A DNA stretch of 64,000 bases, taken from positions 48,451-112,450 of the forward strand of contig NZ_KQ970762.1 in the NCBI RefSeq assembly GCF_001579175.1, read 5' to 3'. Every line of letters starts with the position of its first letter. The stretch's first letter is position 1. Below, one piece after another: positions 15,130-24,473 of the stretch. A program made the translations under genes and the position numbers. The DNA comes from Streptococcus oralis (GTDB taxonomy: Bacteria; Bacillota; Bacilli; Lactobacillales; Streptococcaceae). The notes beneath the pieces were generated by a model that searched no databases, had not been told where the DNA came from, and worked only from the letters and a program-made list of their open reading frames with translations.

Positions 15130-16785
15130 ATGAAAATTATCATTGTCGGGGGAGTGGCAGGCGGTATGTCAGCAGCAACCCGCCTCAGACGTCTCATGGA
15201 AGACGCTGAAATCACTATTTTTGAGAAAGGTCCCTTTGTTTCCTTTGCAAACTGCGGACTTCCTTACTATGTTTCAGGAGAAATTGCAAATCGTGATAGT
15301 TTATTGGTCCAAACTCCTGAAAGTCTCAAGGCACGGTTTAATCTTGATGTGCGACCATTTCACGAGGTCATCAGCATTTCGCCAGCAGAGCACACTGTGA
15401 CCGTACGCCATGATGGACAGGAATTCACAGAAAGCTACGACAAGTTGATCCTCTCCCCAGGAGCTAAACCATTTGTTCCTACCATTGAAGGTTTGGCAGA
15501 AGCTAAGAATGCCTACACGCTTCGCAATGTCCCCGATCTTGACGAGATTATGGCTGCCTTGGACAATCATCCAAAAGAAGCTGTCGTTATCGGTGCAGGC
15601 TTTATCGGGCTTGAAATGGCTGAAAACCTTGCGAAACGTGGATTGCAAGTTACTATCGTTGAGAAAGCACCCCATGTCTTGCCACCATTAGATCACGAAA
15701 TGGCGGCCTTTGTCCAAGCAGAATTGCTGGCAAACGGTGTTCGCGTTATCACTTCTCAGTCTGCGACTCGATTTGAAGACCAAGGAAAAGTCATCGTTCT
15801 CGAAAACGGTCAAAAGATCACTTCTGACCTCACCATCCTTTCTGTCGGTGTTGAACCTGAAAACGGACTGGCCAAAGCTGCGGGGATTGAACTGGGACTT
15901 CGTGGTGGAATCCTGGTCGATGAACATTATGAAACCAGTCAAAAAGATATTTTTGCAGTTGGGGATGCCATCGTCGTCAAGCAAGAGATTACGGGCCAAG
16001 ACGCTCTCATCTCACTCGCTTCTCCTGCCAATCGTCAAGGACGCCAAGTGGCGGACGTCATCGCAGGACTTGGTCGTACAAACAAGGGAAGTATCGGCAC
16101 TGCGATCGTTCGTGCCTTTGATATGACAGCTGCTTCGACTGGTCTCAGCGAGCGTATCCTTAGCATGAATCAACTTCCTTACAAGGCACTTCATGTCAGT
16201 GGAAAAGACCACGCTGGTTATTATCCTGGCGCTACTGATATGACCTTGAAGCTCCTCTTTGACCCAAACACTGGAAAAATCTATGGTGCCCAAGGAGTTG
16301 GGAAGAAAGGTGTTGACAAGCGAATTGATATCCTAGCAACTGCTATCAAGGGAAATCTCACCGTCTTTGACTTACCAGAATTGGAGTTCACATATGCGCC
16401 ACCATTTGGCTCTGCCAAGGATCCCGTCAATATGCTGGGTTACGCAGCCTTGAACCTTATCGAAGGTCTCAGCGACAATATTCAATGGTACCAGCTCGAA
16501 GACGAACTGGCTAAGGGAAAGAAATTCCTAGACGTGCGGACCAGTGGCGAATTCCAAAGTGGTCGACTCAAAGTCGACACCATTCATATCCCCCTAAACG
16601 AACTACGGGAACGCTTGGATGAACTAGACAAGAACCAAGCCTACATCGTTAGCTGCCACAGTGGTTTGCGCAGCTATATCGCAGAGCGTATCCTCAAGCA
16701 AGCAGGATTTACCGTCCAAAACCTTGACGGCGCTTATTCACTATACAAAATGGCTAAGCCAGAAGGAGTAGAATATGCTAACTAA
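15130..16785 (+). CDS. CoA-disulfide (persulfide) reductase fused to rhodanese domain
   Basis: 551 aa. The FAD-binding Rossmann motif G-G-V-A-G-G-M-S-A-A-T-R (about 7-18) and the single redox Cys in F-A-N-C-G-L-P-Y-Y (about 43) identify the CoADR branch of pyridine nucleotide-disulfide oxidoreductases. A second nucleotide-binding site is V-I-G-A-G-F-I-G-L-E (about 153). Residues about 455-545 form a rhodanese domain with active-site C-H-S-G-L-R-S. CoADR-rhodanese fusions reduce CoA persulfide or disulfide. It sits between two rhodanese genes and overlaps the next start by 11 bases. Confidence 0.9.
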   Translation: MKIIIVGGVAGGMSAATRLRRLMEDAEITIFEKGPFVSFANCGLPYYVSGEIANRDSLLVQTPESLKARFNLDVRPFHEVISISPAEHTVTVRHDGQEFTESYDKLILSPGAKPFVPTIEGLAEAKNAYTLRNVPDLDEIMAALDNHPKEAVVIGAGFIGLEMAENLAKRGLQVTIVEKAPHVLPPLDHEMAAFVQAELLANGVRVITSQSATRFEDQGKVIVLENGQKITSDLTILSVGVEPENGLAKAAGIELGLRGGILVDEHYETSQKDIFAVGDAIVVKQEITGQDALISLASPANRQGRQVADVIAGLGRTNKGSIGTAIVRAFDMTAASTGLSERILSMNQLPYKALHVSGKDHAGYYPGATDMTLKLLFDPNTGKIYGAQGVGKKGVDKRIDILATAIKGNLTVFDLPELEFTYAPPFGSAKDPVNMLGYAALNLIEGLSDNIQWYQLEDELAKGKKFLDVRTSGEFQSGRLKVDTIHIPLNELRERLDELDKNQAYIVSCHSGLRSYIAERILKQAGFTVQNLDGAYSLYKMAKPEGVEYAN

Positions 16786-17071
16786 TATCAGCATGGCTGA
16801 CTTTTATGAAAAATATCAACATGAAAATCTAGATCTTATCGATGTCCGTGAAGTACATGAATTCCAAGCAGGACATGCACCAGGTGCCAAAAATCTTCCG
16901 TTAAGTACCTTGGAGCAAGGCTACAAAGAACTCAAACCTGACCATGAATACCATGTCATCTGTCAAGGTGGAGTGCGTTCTGCCTCTGCCTGTCAATTTC
17001 TCAGCACCCAGGGCCTCACCGTTACCAATGTAGAAGGTGGTATGAATGCTTGGCCCGGTCAAGTAGAATAA
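16775..17071 (+). CDS. single-domain rhodanese
   Basis: 98 aa. D-L-I-D-V-R-E-V-H-E-F and the active-site loop V-I-C-Q-G-G-V-R-S-A carry the family signatures; Gln replaces the more common His after the Cys. The start overlaps the upstream gene and uses GAAGGAG inside it, so translation is coupled. Last gene of the operon, followed by a strong terminator. Confidence 0.88.
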   Translation: MLTNISMADFYEKYQHENLDLIDVREVHEFQAGHAPGAKNLPLSTLEQGYKELKPDHEYHVICQGGVRSASACQFLSTQGLTVTNVEGGMNAWPGQVE

Positions 17072-17073
17072 GC

Positions 17074-17106
17074 AAAAAACCGATTAAGGAACTTAATCGG
17101 TTTTTT
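17074..17106. terminator. bidirectional terminator
   Basis: AAAAAACCGATTAAG and CTTAATCGGTTTTTT pair perfectly around GAA. It ends the plus-strand sulfur operon and the converging minus-strand gene at 17112. Confidence 0.92.
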
Positions 17107-17111
17107 CGTTT

Positions 17112-17600
17112 TTACAACTCAATGATATGGGGCTCGTAACCAATCGCTTCTAAAAAACGAAGCAAATCTACGGTATCCAAAAAGAGGGTTTTCTCGTTGG
17201 TATTGGGGTGAAAACTCATCCGTTTTTCCGACATGATTTCTTTGTCGAAATAAACTTGAATGTCCTTGTCGGTATTATTGAGCAAGCCAAAAGGCGAAAC
17301 AACTCCTGCGGGCAAGCTCATTTTTTCAAACAAGCTCTCAGACGAGGTCATCCGAACTCTATTAGCTCCTATTAGTTCTTTCAAGAGGTCCATATCCAGA
17401 CGCTTTTGATCATCCATGATTAGCAGATAGTAGGCTATTTTCTTTTTGTTTGTGAGAAACATGGTCTTGGTACGGACACCTTCGATTCCCTCGATAAAAC
17501 TGTCTGCCTGCTCGGTTGTCAAGGCTGGCTCGTGCTCCACGATATCAAAGGGTATATCTAGCCCATTTAGCACCTCTACAACTTTTTCGTATGCTTCCAT
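17112..17600 (-). CDS. YbaK/PrdX-type aminoacyl-tRNA deacylase
   Basis: 162 aa. The fold is the YbaK/ProX trans-editing domain; visible are E-H-E-P-A-L-T-T near 22-29, the Lys in T-K-T-M-F-L-T-N-K-K and G-V-V-S-P-F-G-L-L near 98. Length and the N-terminal helix favour the PrdX branch, which hydrolyses mischarged Ala-tRNA(Pro). It converges on the sulfur operon and lies just downstream of the CstR-like gene (43-base gap), perhaps transcribed with it. Confidence 0.8.
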   Translation of the reverse strand: MEAYEKVVEVLNGLDIPFDIVEHEPALTTEQADSFIEGIEGVRTKTMFLTNKKKIAYYLLIMDDQKRLDMDLLKELIGANRVRMTSSESLFEKMSLPAGVVSPFGLLNNTDKDIQVYFDKEIMSEKRMSFHPNTNEKTLFLDTVDLLRFLEAIGYEPHIIEL

Positions 17601-17642
17601 CTTCTAGCCTCCTTTATCAACTTGATAGTCCCCAAAAGTGGG

Positions 17643-17900
17643 TTATTTTCGTTTGATTAGGTACTGAACAGCCTTTTCCAAGCGTTCCTTTTGAGCCTCA
17701 GGGTCGTCTAGCGGTTGGTTGATGCAAGCAGTGAGATTTTCGGTAATCATCATCTCAATCACGCGCTCAACACTGGAGCGCACCGCGGTCAACTGGGTAA
17801 TGATATCTGCGCAGTCACGATCTTCATCGATCATCTTTTGGATCCCACGCAACTGGCCCTCTGAACGTTTCAGGCGTGTTATATACTTTGAGTTTGTCAT
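17643..17900 (-). CDS. cstR: CstR-like persulfide-sensing repressor (CsoR/RcnR family)
   Basis: 85 aa from the ATG at 17900. A GTG at 17918 would add six residues but lies almost at the predicted transcription start. All-helical CsoR family: R-L-K-R-S-E-G-Q-L-R-G-I opening, with Cys30 and Cys59. Copper-sensing CsoR proteins have His four residues before the second Cys; here it is Asn55, leaving only the Cys pair, as in CstR, which senses persulfides. Together with the rhodanese/CoADR operon and its ACCC-GGGT palindrome this supports a sulfide-stress switch. The name is inferred. Confidence 0.78.
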   Translation of the reverse strand: MTNSKYITRLKRSEGQLRGIQKMIDEDRDCADIITQLTAVRSSVERVIEMMITENLTACINQPLDDPEAQKERLEKAVQYLIKRK

Positions 17901-17927
17901 TGATTTATCCTTGGTCACTTTTTCTTC

Positions 17928-17956
17928 ATTATATCTCGAATAAGGTTCTTTGTCAA
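17928..17956 (-). promoter_or_regulatory. consensus promoter of the cstR-like gene
   Basis: TTGACA and TATAAT are separated by exactly 17 bases on the minus strand. No palindrome like that at 14768 overlaps it, so autoregulation is not evident. Confidence 0.85.
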
Positions 17957-18027
17957 AATTCTCATCCTATCTGTCTTTATAGGAGACAACCTTTTCTTTG
18001 TATTGGCTAGAAAAGATTACTGAACAT

Positions 18028-18054
18028 GAAAAAGGAGAACTAAAGCTGTTCTCC
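18028..18054 (-). terminator. terminator of the DUF3592 gene
   Basis: GGAGAAC and GTTCTCC pair around a 7-base loop, followed on the minus strand by TTTTTC. Confidence 0.7.
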
Positions 18055-18096
18055 TCGAAGCACGATCAGGAAATCAAGTTTCCGATTAGTTATGCC

Positions 18097-18639
18097 TTAT
18101 ATCTTAGACAAAAAGGCTAGGATTACTATCCCATAGACCAGAACTAGGGTCAGTCCAAATCCGATACCAAACCACTTGTAAAACTTGTCCATCCCGCTAT
18201 AGCGTTCGACATAGGCCCTGTTCGGCTTGTCTGGATCGTACCAAACCGTCAGCTCCGAATGAAGAGGAAAATGGGTCTGCATCAATCGTTTGAAGGAAAC
18301 AAAGGAGTTGCTGTAGCGAGTGATCGATGGCGCCAGCATTTCTTCTCTTGTATAATCATTTGAAACCTTAGTAGGCCCCCACGGAGTTGTGACCGTTTTG
18401 ATCATAAAATACTGCAAGGTTTTCTTATAAGTAATCCCATCCACCGTGTATTCAACGATAGGTGGATAACCCTCACGAAAACGACTATAGCCAACAACCG
18501 TTCCCTCTACAGATGACTGGGCAAGCCGTACCATCTTCCGATCTCGAAGATAGAGGTAGAGGAAGGTCCCGCATACAAACACAAAAGATAGGAGAGTGAC
18601 GACTGTCCCAACTATCAAACCAATCATTTCTTTAGTCAT
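18097..18639 (-). CDS. DUF3592-like membrane protein
   Basis: 180 aa. One membrane segment near 8-32 and a second near 158-178 flank a beta-rich middle (V-E-G-T-V-V-G-Y-S ... P-I-V-E-Y-T-V-D-G-I-T-Y ... V-W-Y-D-P-D-K-P-N-R-A-Y-V). Y-x-V-x-G-x-x-Y and Y-(D/N)-P-x-x-P are hallmarks of DUF3592. Function unknown. Last gene of a small cluster of membrane proteins. Confidence 0.75.
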   Translation of the reverse strand: MTKEMIGLIVGTVVTLLSFVFVCGTFLYLYLRDRKMVRLAQSSVEGTVVGYSRFREGYPPIVEYTVDGITYKKTLQYFMIKTVTTPWGPTKVSNDYTREEMLAPSITRYSNSFVSFKRLMQTHFPLHSELTVWYDPDKPNRAYVERYSGMDKFYKWFGIGFGLTLVLVYGIVILAFLSKI

Positions 18640-18708
18640 ATGAACTCCTCCAGTTATTCTATAGAGTGAAAGCCCAAAGAAGGAACTCGTCCAGAATCGA
18701 CATCGAAT

Positions 18709-19244
18709 CTACTCTTCGGATTTTTCTTTTGACTCTTGTTCTTTCAAATCTTTCACAGATTTCGATACGATATCTCTCATCTGTTCGTCAGTAAGCCCTG
18801 GAATCTGATAATAAGAATTATTGGACTCGCTTTTTGACGGCCGTGTTTCTGAACTTTCGGTTTTAGAACTTTGTTCAGTCGAAGACGAGGCTTTCGACTC
18901 TGAGGAACTGGATTCTTTCGTCTCAGAGGAGCTAGATGACTCAGACTCCGAAGACCTAGACTTTTCAGGAGCTTTAAAATCAATCTTAGGTAGCTTGTCT
19001 ACTTGATTCACCTTTACGTTCGACTGTTTCACAGGTTTATAGGATAGTCCGAAAGACAAGAGTAAGGCAATCAAGGTCCCAATACCAGCTAAGGTTCTTT
19101 TATTGGCTTCAGCCGAGGGAACCTTTACTCCCTTTGTTCGGTGTCAGACGAGGTGCTAGATTCTGTAGCTAAAGCCTCTCTCGTCCTTGTGTTATAGTAG
19201 ACGGATTGCTGGCATCCTTGGCCTATATAAATGATTTTTCTCAT
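18709..19244 (-). pseudogene. Ser/Glu-rich single-span protein, apparently frameshifted
   Basis: A frame begins at ATG 19244 (after GGGAGAAATGTAAG), reads M-R-K-I-I-Y-I-G-Q-G and stops at 19125 after 39 codons. The next frame continues without a start codon of its own: A-N-K-R-T-L-A-G-I-G, a hydrophobic segment, then a long Ser/Glu/Lys-rich region and a charged C-terminus to 18709. One extra base near 19134 (for example in CAAAGGG) would fuse them to a protein of about 177 aa with one membrane span. The downstream part alone could start at a TTG at 19074 (121 aa). Confidence 0.55.
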
Positions 19245-19245
19245 C

Positions 19246-19818
19246 TTACATTTCTCCCTCTTTCCCTCGGCTACCGTCCTGTAATGTCTCCATCAGCTCC
19301 TTGAACAGTCGTTTGCGCGTTTTCATCCGAAAATCATAGACTATATATGTAAGAATACCAATCCCTAACATGTACATAAGTAAAAATTGAAAATCAGAAA
19401 CAGTCAGATAACGATAGGCTGAAAAAATCGTTATTAAAACAAAAATGTAGCCAACTACTGTCAACGCCCTAGATTTTCTCCTAAGTGTTTTGATATTGGC
19501 TTTTGTGAGCCGGACTTTTCTAAATCTATCTGTCTTCATGTTACGTCGGGTAGATTTGGCAAGGAGAATGGTCCCGAAAATCAAAAACAGAGACATCAAG
19601 ATAAAGAAAAGCAGATTGAAAGGTGATGAGACATCTCCAAAGGTTTGGTTGAGCAACTTCGACAGCCGTTGCAAGGAATAGATTGCAATAGGAGCTGCAA
19701 TGGCTGAATAATTCATGCCTTGTTTTACACTGTAGAATACTTGATTCCCCAAATCATAATAGATAAAAGAATTCTCCAGAGGTCCCATACTGATTAAATT
19801 TTTTACACTTGTGTCCAT
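19246..19818 (-). CDS. hypothetical polytopic membrane protein, 190 aa
   Basis: Four hydrophobic segments are visible, near 40-52 (weak), 66-88, 117-135 and 140-160, separated by a basic loop (R-R-N-M-K-T-D-R-F-R-K-V-R). I do not recognise the family. It is separated by one base from the start of the downstream Ser-rich gene, so these form one operon with the DUF3592 gene. Confidence 0.65.
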   Translation of the reverse strand: MDTSVKNLISMGPLENSFIYYDLGNQVFYSVKQGMNYSAIAAPIAIYSLQRLSKLLNQTFGDVSSPFNLLFFILMSLFLIFGTILLAKSTRRNMKTDRFRKVRLTKANIKTLRRKSRALTVVGYIFVLITIFSAYRYLTVSDFQFLLMYMLGIGILTYIVYDFRMKTRKRLFKELMETLQDGSRGKEGEM

Positions 19819-19954
19819 CTATTTCCTGTCTCCTAAACTCAATACGGATGTTCAAACAGAGTTCTACTTTCTCTTAAAAGCATCGTGACGACGATTGCCA
19901 GCAGTCTAGCCGATTTTTGGCATTTGCTTCCTAGAGAAAGAAAAGTTTATTAGT

Positions 19955-19960
19955 ATTATA
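19955..19960 (-). promoter_or_regulatory. extended -10 promoter of the membrane-protein cluster
   Basis: TGCTATAAT on the minus strand is an extended -10 with no clear -35. It lies about 137 bases upstream of the gene at 19818; the stretch between holds only very short frames without ribosome sites. Confidence 0.5.
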
Positions 19961-20034
19961 GCATGAACCCCCAGAAAAGGGAAAATATCCCCGGCAGATA
20001 CCTTTGCTAGATCCAAGAAAGGGGTCGTCATTTC

Positions 20035-20056
20035 ATAAAAAAGCGAACAAGTTCGC
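20035..20056 (-). terminator. terminator of the VOC protein gene
   Basis: GCGAAC and GTTCGC arms with TTTTTT following on the minus strand, 73 bases downstream of the gene's stop at 20129. Confidence 0.7.
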
Positions 20057-20128
20057 ATTCTAAAAACAGAATACGAGCTTATCCGCCTTTTCCTATGTCT
20101 CTAAAATAAATGATATGTTTTCCTCGTC

Positions 20129-20983
20129 TCATCGTGCCAAGCGAATGCGGGTCACAATCCCATCTGGGTCTACAAGATCCAACTCACTCGAATTTAGCCA
20201 TTTGATCGGTGCTTCTAGCTCTTGTGCTTGCTGAACGATGTCCAAGAGTTCTTCCTTGCTTTCGACCTCAAGGACGTAGTAGGCCAAGCCTGGTAAGCCT
20301 TGCTCACGCGGAGCCAGCCCTTTTCCAGCCCATTCGTTGACAGCCAGGTGGTGATGGTACTGACCAGCCGCTATCCAACTAGCACTAGGAATGCTAAATT
20401 TATCTTCTAGTCCTAAGACCTTTTGATAAAACTGGCTCGCCGCACGACTATCCTTGACCGATAGATGAATATGCCCCATTCTCGTCCCTTCAGCTAGGAC
20501 AAAGGGATCCACCTTTTCTCCTAACTCATAGATGTCCTGTGCCGCAAGGGCTTCGGTCACACCGATAATGCGACCATCTTCTCGAATATCCCATGAAGAC
20601 ACTGGCTTATCACGGTAGAGTTCAATGCCATTCCCTTCCAAATCCTCTAGATAAATCGCCTCGCTGTATCCATGATCTGCACCCCCAACCAGAGGGATCC
20701 GCAAGTCACTTAGGTGTTTCAAGACATCTGCCAAGGCTTTTCGTGTTGGCAATAAAATCGCTAGATGGTAGAGTCCATAATGATCCCTTACTTCCCCAGC
20801 TTTTTCTGCCTGAATCAAGTGGACCAAGGCTTTTTTACCAAGTCTCAAAATCGCTTCCGTCTCCGTTTGCGATAAAATCTCCAAGCCAATAATCTGGTGA
20901 TAAAAAGCCGTTTGACTCGTCAAATCCTTGACATTTAAAACCACCTCTGCTAGGTAAATATGGCTTTGGTAAGCATAAGTCAT
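20129..20983 (-). CDS. VOC-family (glyoxalase/extradiol dioxygenase-like) protein
   Basis: 284 aa with two vicinal-oxygen-chelate modules (about 8-125 and 165-283). Metal-ligand-like positions are visible: Y-H-L-A-I near 67-71, G-I-E-L-Y-R near 116-121, and G-H-I-H-L-S near 169-174. The length and two-module layout match CatE-type proteins; the true substrate is unknown. Single gene with its own promoter and terminator. Confidence 0.82.
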   Translation of the reverse strand: MTYAYQSHIYLAEVVLNVKDLTSQTAFYHQIIGLEILSQTETEAILRLGKKALVHLIQAEKAGEVRDHYGLYHLAILLPTRKALADVLKHLSDLRIPLVGGADHGYSEAIYLEDLEGNGIELYRDKPVSSWDIREDGRIIGVTEALAAQDIYELGEKVDPFVLAEGTRMGHIHLSVKDSRAASQFYQKVLGLEDKFSIPSASWIAAGQYHHHLAVNEWAGKGLAPREQGLPGLAYYVLEVESKEELLDIVQQAQELEAPIKWLNSSELDLVDPDGIVTRIRLAR

Positions 20984-21024
20984 CGGGGTGTCTCCTTTTT
21001 GTTGTAACTTTTTAGATTACATCA

Positions 21025-21052
21025 ATTATACACTATTGAGATAAAATGTCAA
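21025..21052 (-). promoter_or_regulatory. promoter of the VOC protein gene
   Basis: TTGACA and TATAAT, 16 bases apart, on the minus strand, 42 bases upstream of the start. Confidence 0.8.
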
Positions 21053-21062
21053 CGAAGACAAC

Positions 21063-21087
21063 TCAAAAGAGCTGGAAACCAGCTCTT
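21063..21087 (-). terminator. terminator of the galactose operon (after galM)
   Basis: AAGAGCTGG and CCAGCTCTT pair perfectly around a 3-base loop, with TTTTGAG following, 5 bases after the galM stop. Confidence 0.75.
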
Positions 21088-21091
21088 CTTT

Positions 21092-22129
21092 TTATTTAAC
21101 AACAAGCTCGTAGCGAGTTTTGCTGGTGAAAGTTTCCCCTGCTTTGAGAATGACTTGGTCTTTAAGGTCACTGTGAATGGCATCTGGTAAAGCCTGCGCT
21201 TCAAGGGCAATCCCATTGTGCTGTGCCATTGGCTGATCTCCTATGATGACACTCTCATCCACAAAGTTTGCTGTGTAGACCACAAAGCAAGGGGCCTCTG
21301 TCTTGAAAAGCAGGAAACGACCTGAGTTTTGGTCATAAAGGAAACCAGCATTGTCATGACCTGCAGGAAGAGCAAATGGGTGATCCAAACCAGATACCAA
21401 CTGGATTTGCTCATCTTCCTCTGCAAAGATATCCTTCAACAAAGCACCATTGTAGATGTGTTTCACCACATCACGATCAACATCTGGAGTTTTTGCTGGA
21501 ACACCGTCGGGAGCGATTGGGTAAATGCCCTCCGTATTTAGCTGGAAGACATGGCGGTCAATTGTCTGCGTGAAATCACCAGACAAGTTGAAGTAGCTGT
21601 GATTAGTTGGATTGACAAGCGTATCCTGATCTGTCGTCACCTTATAGCTGACTTCGTAGGCACCAGTTTCTTCCAAGTGGTAGCTGATCCAGATCTTGAG
21701 GTTACCAGGGAACCCTCCTGTCCCATCTGTACGCTCTGTGTAGAGGGTCAAGCCATTGTCGCTCACTTCTACCAATTCAAACAAGCTCGAATCCCAACCT
21801 GTTGAACCACTGTGGTTACAGTTGCTAGCATTGTTGACCTCAAGATTATAGGTCTGGCCATTGAGCTCAAATGTCGCACCTGCAATACGGCCCGCTACAG
21901 GACCTACACTTGCTCCATGCTTGGGACTATTGCCTACATAGCTAGCAAAATCATCAAAGCCTAAGATAACATTGGCAAAATTTCCAGCCTTGTCAGGTGT
22001 GACATAGCGCAAGATGGTCGCACCATAGGTCATGATCTCTAGCTGGTAACCACCATCAGTCTCAAAGCGATAGGCCAAGACATCCTTGCCCTCATGATTT
22101 CCAAATACACGCTCTGTGTATGCTTTCAT
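21092..22129 (-). CDS. galM: aldose 1-epimerase (mutarotase)
   Basis: 345 aa from the ATG at 22129; the frame is open 60 bases further up but AAGGAG lies at the right distance only for M-K-A-Y-T-E-R-V. Catalytic His lies in N-P-T-N-H-S-Y-F-N-L and a second His in G-S-T-G-W-D vicinity (C-N-H-S-G); the base Glu lies in G-I-A-L-E-A-Q. It interconverts alpha and beta galactose anomers. Last gene of the bgaC-PTS-agaS-lacD operon, consistent with galactose released from host glycans; a hairpin separates it from lacD. Confidence 0.92.
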   Translation of the reverse strand: MKAYTERVFGNHEGKDVLAYRFETDGGYQLEIMTYGATILRYVTPDKAGNFANVILGFDDFASYVGNSPKHGASVGPVAGRIAGATFELNGQTYNLEVNNASNCNHSGSTGWDSSLFELVEVSDNGLTLYTERTDGTGGFPGNLKIWISYHLEETGAYEVSYKVTTDQDTLVNPTNHSYFNLSGDFTQTIDRHVFQLNTEGIYPIAPDGVPAKTPDVDRDVVKHIYNGALLKDIFAEEDEQIQLVSGLDHPFALPAGHDNAGFLYDQNSGRFLLFKTEAPCFVVYTANFVDESVIIGDQPMAQHNGIALEAQALPDAIHSDLKDQVILKAGETFTSKTRYELVVK

Positions 22130-22166
22130 TTTCATCTCCTTTTTTCTATTTCTATTAAGTAAACAA

Positions 22167-22196
22167 ACCATAGAGAGTGTATGCACCATCTATGGT
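22167..22196 (-). terminator. hairpin between lacD and galM
   Basis: ACCATAGA and TCTATGGT arms with a 14-base loop, followed by TTGTTT on the minus strand. It may be a weak terminator that lowers galM expression. The rest of the 146-base gap shows nothing else. Confidence 0.5.
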
Positions 22197-22275
22197 TGTA
22201 GTTTCTATTTTCAGAATCCTTTGTCAGAAAACCTTGAGTCTCTTCTTAACAAAAAGGGATTCTTCTATTCTTGTT

Positions 22276-23271
22276 TTATGCTTTTACACGTTCTTTCCAT
22301 GAAGTTGCTGTTGTTTGAAGAACTTTATTGAGTTCGTCAATGTTCTCAAAACCTGTTGTGCGAAGCCATTCACGAGCTGCTGCTTCACCGTCTTTGATGT
22401 AGGCTTCAACTGATCCAGCCCAGGTTGCACGTCCGCAAAGAACTCCGTTGAAGTTTGCGCCTGATTCATGAGCAAAGACAAGTGTTTCTTGGAAGAGTTT
22501 AGCTGAAACACCAGCACTCAAGTAAATGTATGGCAAGTTCGTTGCTTCGTCTTGTGCTTTGAAGAAGGCTGCTGCTGCTTCACGAGTATGGACGATTTCA
22601 CCATCACCAAAGCCTTCAACGTATTTGACGTTAACTGGAACTTCCACTTTCAAGATATCGATGTTAAAGCGTGGGTCTGAGAAGACCTTCATAGCACCGA
22701 TAACCTTGTGTGGTTTCACTTTGGCATATTCTGCAGAACCTGCGTCCGCAATTTTTTCATCGTAAGCCAAGATTTCAAGGAAGAATGGAATGTCTTCCGC
22801 CACACACTCTGAACCAATACGTTCGATGTAGGCTTGTTTTTCTTGGTTGAGTTCGTCAGCGCTGTCTACGTCATAGTAAAGCAAGAACTTAACAGCGTCA
22901 GCGCCTTGTTCTTTAATACGTTTGGCAGACCAAACATCCAAGCAGTCAGGCAAGCGTTTGGTGCTTGTTGTGTCGTAGCCAGTTTTCTCATAAGCAAGGA
23001 GAAGACCAGCATTGGCATCAAGCGCTTTTGTAGCTGGAAGACCATATTCTGGGTCTAGAAGCATTGATGAAGCATATTTAGTCAATTCATCTGCTACCAA
23101 GACTTTGAGTTCTTCCATTTGAGCCACTGTTGGCTCTTCTGTTTGGTATTGAGCCATGAGGCGTTTCAAAGCACCACGTTGGTCAAAGGCAAGAGCTGAG
23201 ATAACGCCGTTCTCGTCAGAGAGTTTTTGCAAGCAAGCTACTTTATTAGGACTTAATTGTAATTTACTCAT
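22276..23271 (-). CDS. lacD: tagatose 1,6-diphosphate aldolase
   Basis: 331 aa from ATG 23271 (AAGGAAG site eight bases upstream); the frame extends 17 codons into agaS but without support. Sequence marks are [10 protein letters not shown] near 27-36, K-F-L-L-Y-Y-D (about 125) and the Schiff-base Lys in D-I-L-K-V-E-V-P. It splits tagatose-1,6-bisphosphate into DHAP and glyceraldehyde-3-phosphate, the end of the tagatose-6-P branch. It lies directly after agaS, which makes its likely precursor; no tagatose-6-P kinase is encoded in this window. Confidence 0.93.
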   Translation of the reverse strand: MSKLQLSPNKVACLQKLSDENGVISALAFDQRGALKRLMAQYQTEEPTVAQMEELKVLVADELTKYASSMLLDPEYGLPATKALDANAGLLLAYEKTGYDTTSTKRLPDCLDVWSAKRIKEQGADAVKFLLYYDVDSADELNQEKQAYIERIGSECVAEDIPFFLEILAYDEKIADAGSAEYAKVKPHKVIGAMKVFSDPRFNIDILKVEVPVNVKYVEGFGDGEIVHTREAAAAFFKAQDEATNLPYIYLSAGVSAKLFQETLVFAHESGANFNGVLCGRATWAGSVEAYIKDGEAAAREWLRTTGFENIDELNKVLQTTATSWKERVKA

Positions 23272-23281
23272 AGATACTTCC

Positions 23282-24448
23282 TTATTTTTGATAGTCATGA
23301 ATGATAACACCTTGTACCACACGGTTTACTGTACCTGTAGGAGACGGTGTATCTGGTTTATTTTCGACCTTAAGTGAAGTCAATAGGGCAAAGAGTTGGG
23401 CATAAATGATGTAAGGGAAGACACGGTAAATATCATTCAAGACTCCACCACAGCCAAGAGCCACTTCTTTGACATTTTCAAGACCAAAGGCTTGATCACT
23501 CAAGAGCACAACACGACGAGCAATCTGGTCACCAGCAACTTCACGAACCAAGTCCAAGTCGTACTTGCGAGTGTAATCTGTCGTTGTGCCAAAGACCAAA
23601 ACAACGGTATCTTCGTTGATCAATGATTTTGGACCGTGACGGAAGCCGACTGGGCTTTCATACATGGTCGCAACTTGGCCAGCTGTTAATTCCAAAATCT
23701 TGAGCTGAGCTTCATGAGCAAGGCCAAAGAAAGGACCAGCACCAAGATAGATGACGCGGTTAAAGTCAAAGTCTACAAGCTCTTTAACATCTGCTGCATT
23801 GTCTAGAACTTTGCGGGCAAGGCTAGTCACAACTTCAAAACGTTCAGCTTTCACAGCAAATTCTGTAGGATCAAAGACCAAGAGAGCTGTTAGCATCATC
23901 GAAGTAAAGCTAGAAGTCATGGCAAATCCAGCGTCATTGGAAGCTACTGGTTGCAAAAGCAAGAGACTGCGGTCATCACCATGAGCTTGAAGAGCCAATT
24001 TACCTTCTGCAGCACATGTAATGGTCACTTGATAGAGTTCATCAACCAAGGCTTTGGCCAAATCAACCGTCGCCACACTTTCAGGTGAATTCCCACTACG
24101 AGCAAAGGAAACAAGGACAGTCGCCACATCTTTTTTCAGATAGGTTTCTGGATTGGCAACAATATCAGTTGTCGCAATGGCATTGAAATTCCATTTGCGT
24201 TCGTCATAGACTTCCTTAAAGTAAGGTACCAAGGTGTCTCCCACATAAGCAGAAGTACCAGCACCCGTCAAGATGACCTTGATATAGTCATGTTTATCAG
24301 CGATACCTTGCAAAAAGGTTGCAATTTCTTCTCGTTTTGCTTGATAGGCTTCAAAAGCCTCTTTCCATACGTCAGGCTGTTGGTAGATCTCACGAGTCGT
24401 GATTTCTGCACCCAGTTCAAGTAATTCTTCTTTTGTGTAATCTAACAT
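23282..24448 (-). CDS. agaS: AgaS-type SIS sugar isomerase/deaminase
   Basis: 388 aa with two SIS domains: [10 protein letters not shown] near 60-70 and [10 protein letters not shown] near 225, with [12 protein letters not shown] as the conserved active-site stretch. AgaS enzymes deaminate/isomerise galactosamine-6-phosphate to tagatose-6-phosphate. The gene sits between the mannose-family PTS and lacD, which fits uptake of galactose or galactosamine-type sugar phosphates. Confidence 0.9.
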   Translation of the reverse strand: MLDYTKEELLELGAEITTREIYQQPDVWKEAFEAYQAKREEIATFLQGIADKHDYIKVILTGAGTSAYVGDTLVPYFKEVYDERKWNFNAIATTDIVANPETYLKKDVATVLVSFARSGNSPESVATVDLAKALVDELYQVTITCAAEGKLALQAHGDDRSLLLLQPVASNDAGFAMTSSFTSMMLTALLVFDPTEFAVKAERFEVVTSLARKVLDNAADVKELVDFDFNRVIYLGAGPFFGLAHEAQLKILELTAGQVATMYESPVGFRHGPKSLINEDTVVLVFGTTTDYTRKYDLDLVREVAGDQIARRVVLLSDQAFGLENVKEVALGCGGVLNDIYRVFPYIIYAQLFALLTSLKVENKPDTPSPTGTVNRVVQGVIIHDYQK

Positions 24449-24473
24449 TGAGTTCCTCTGTTTCTATTGAAAT

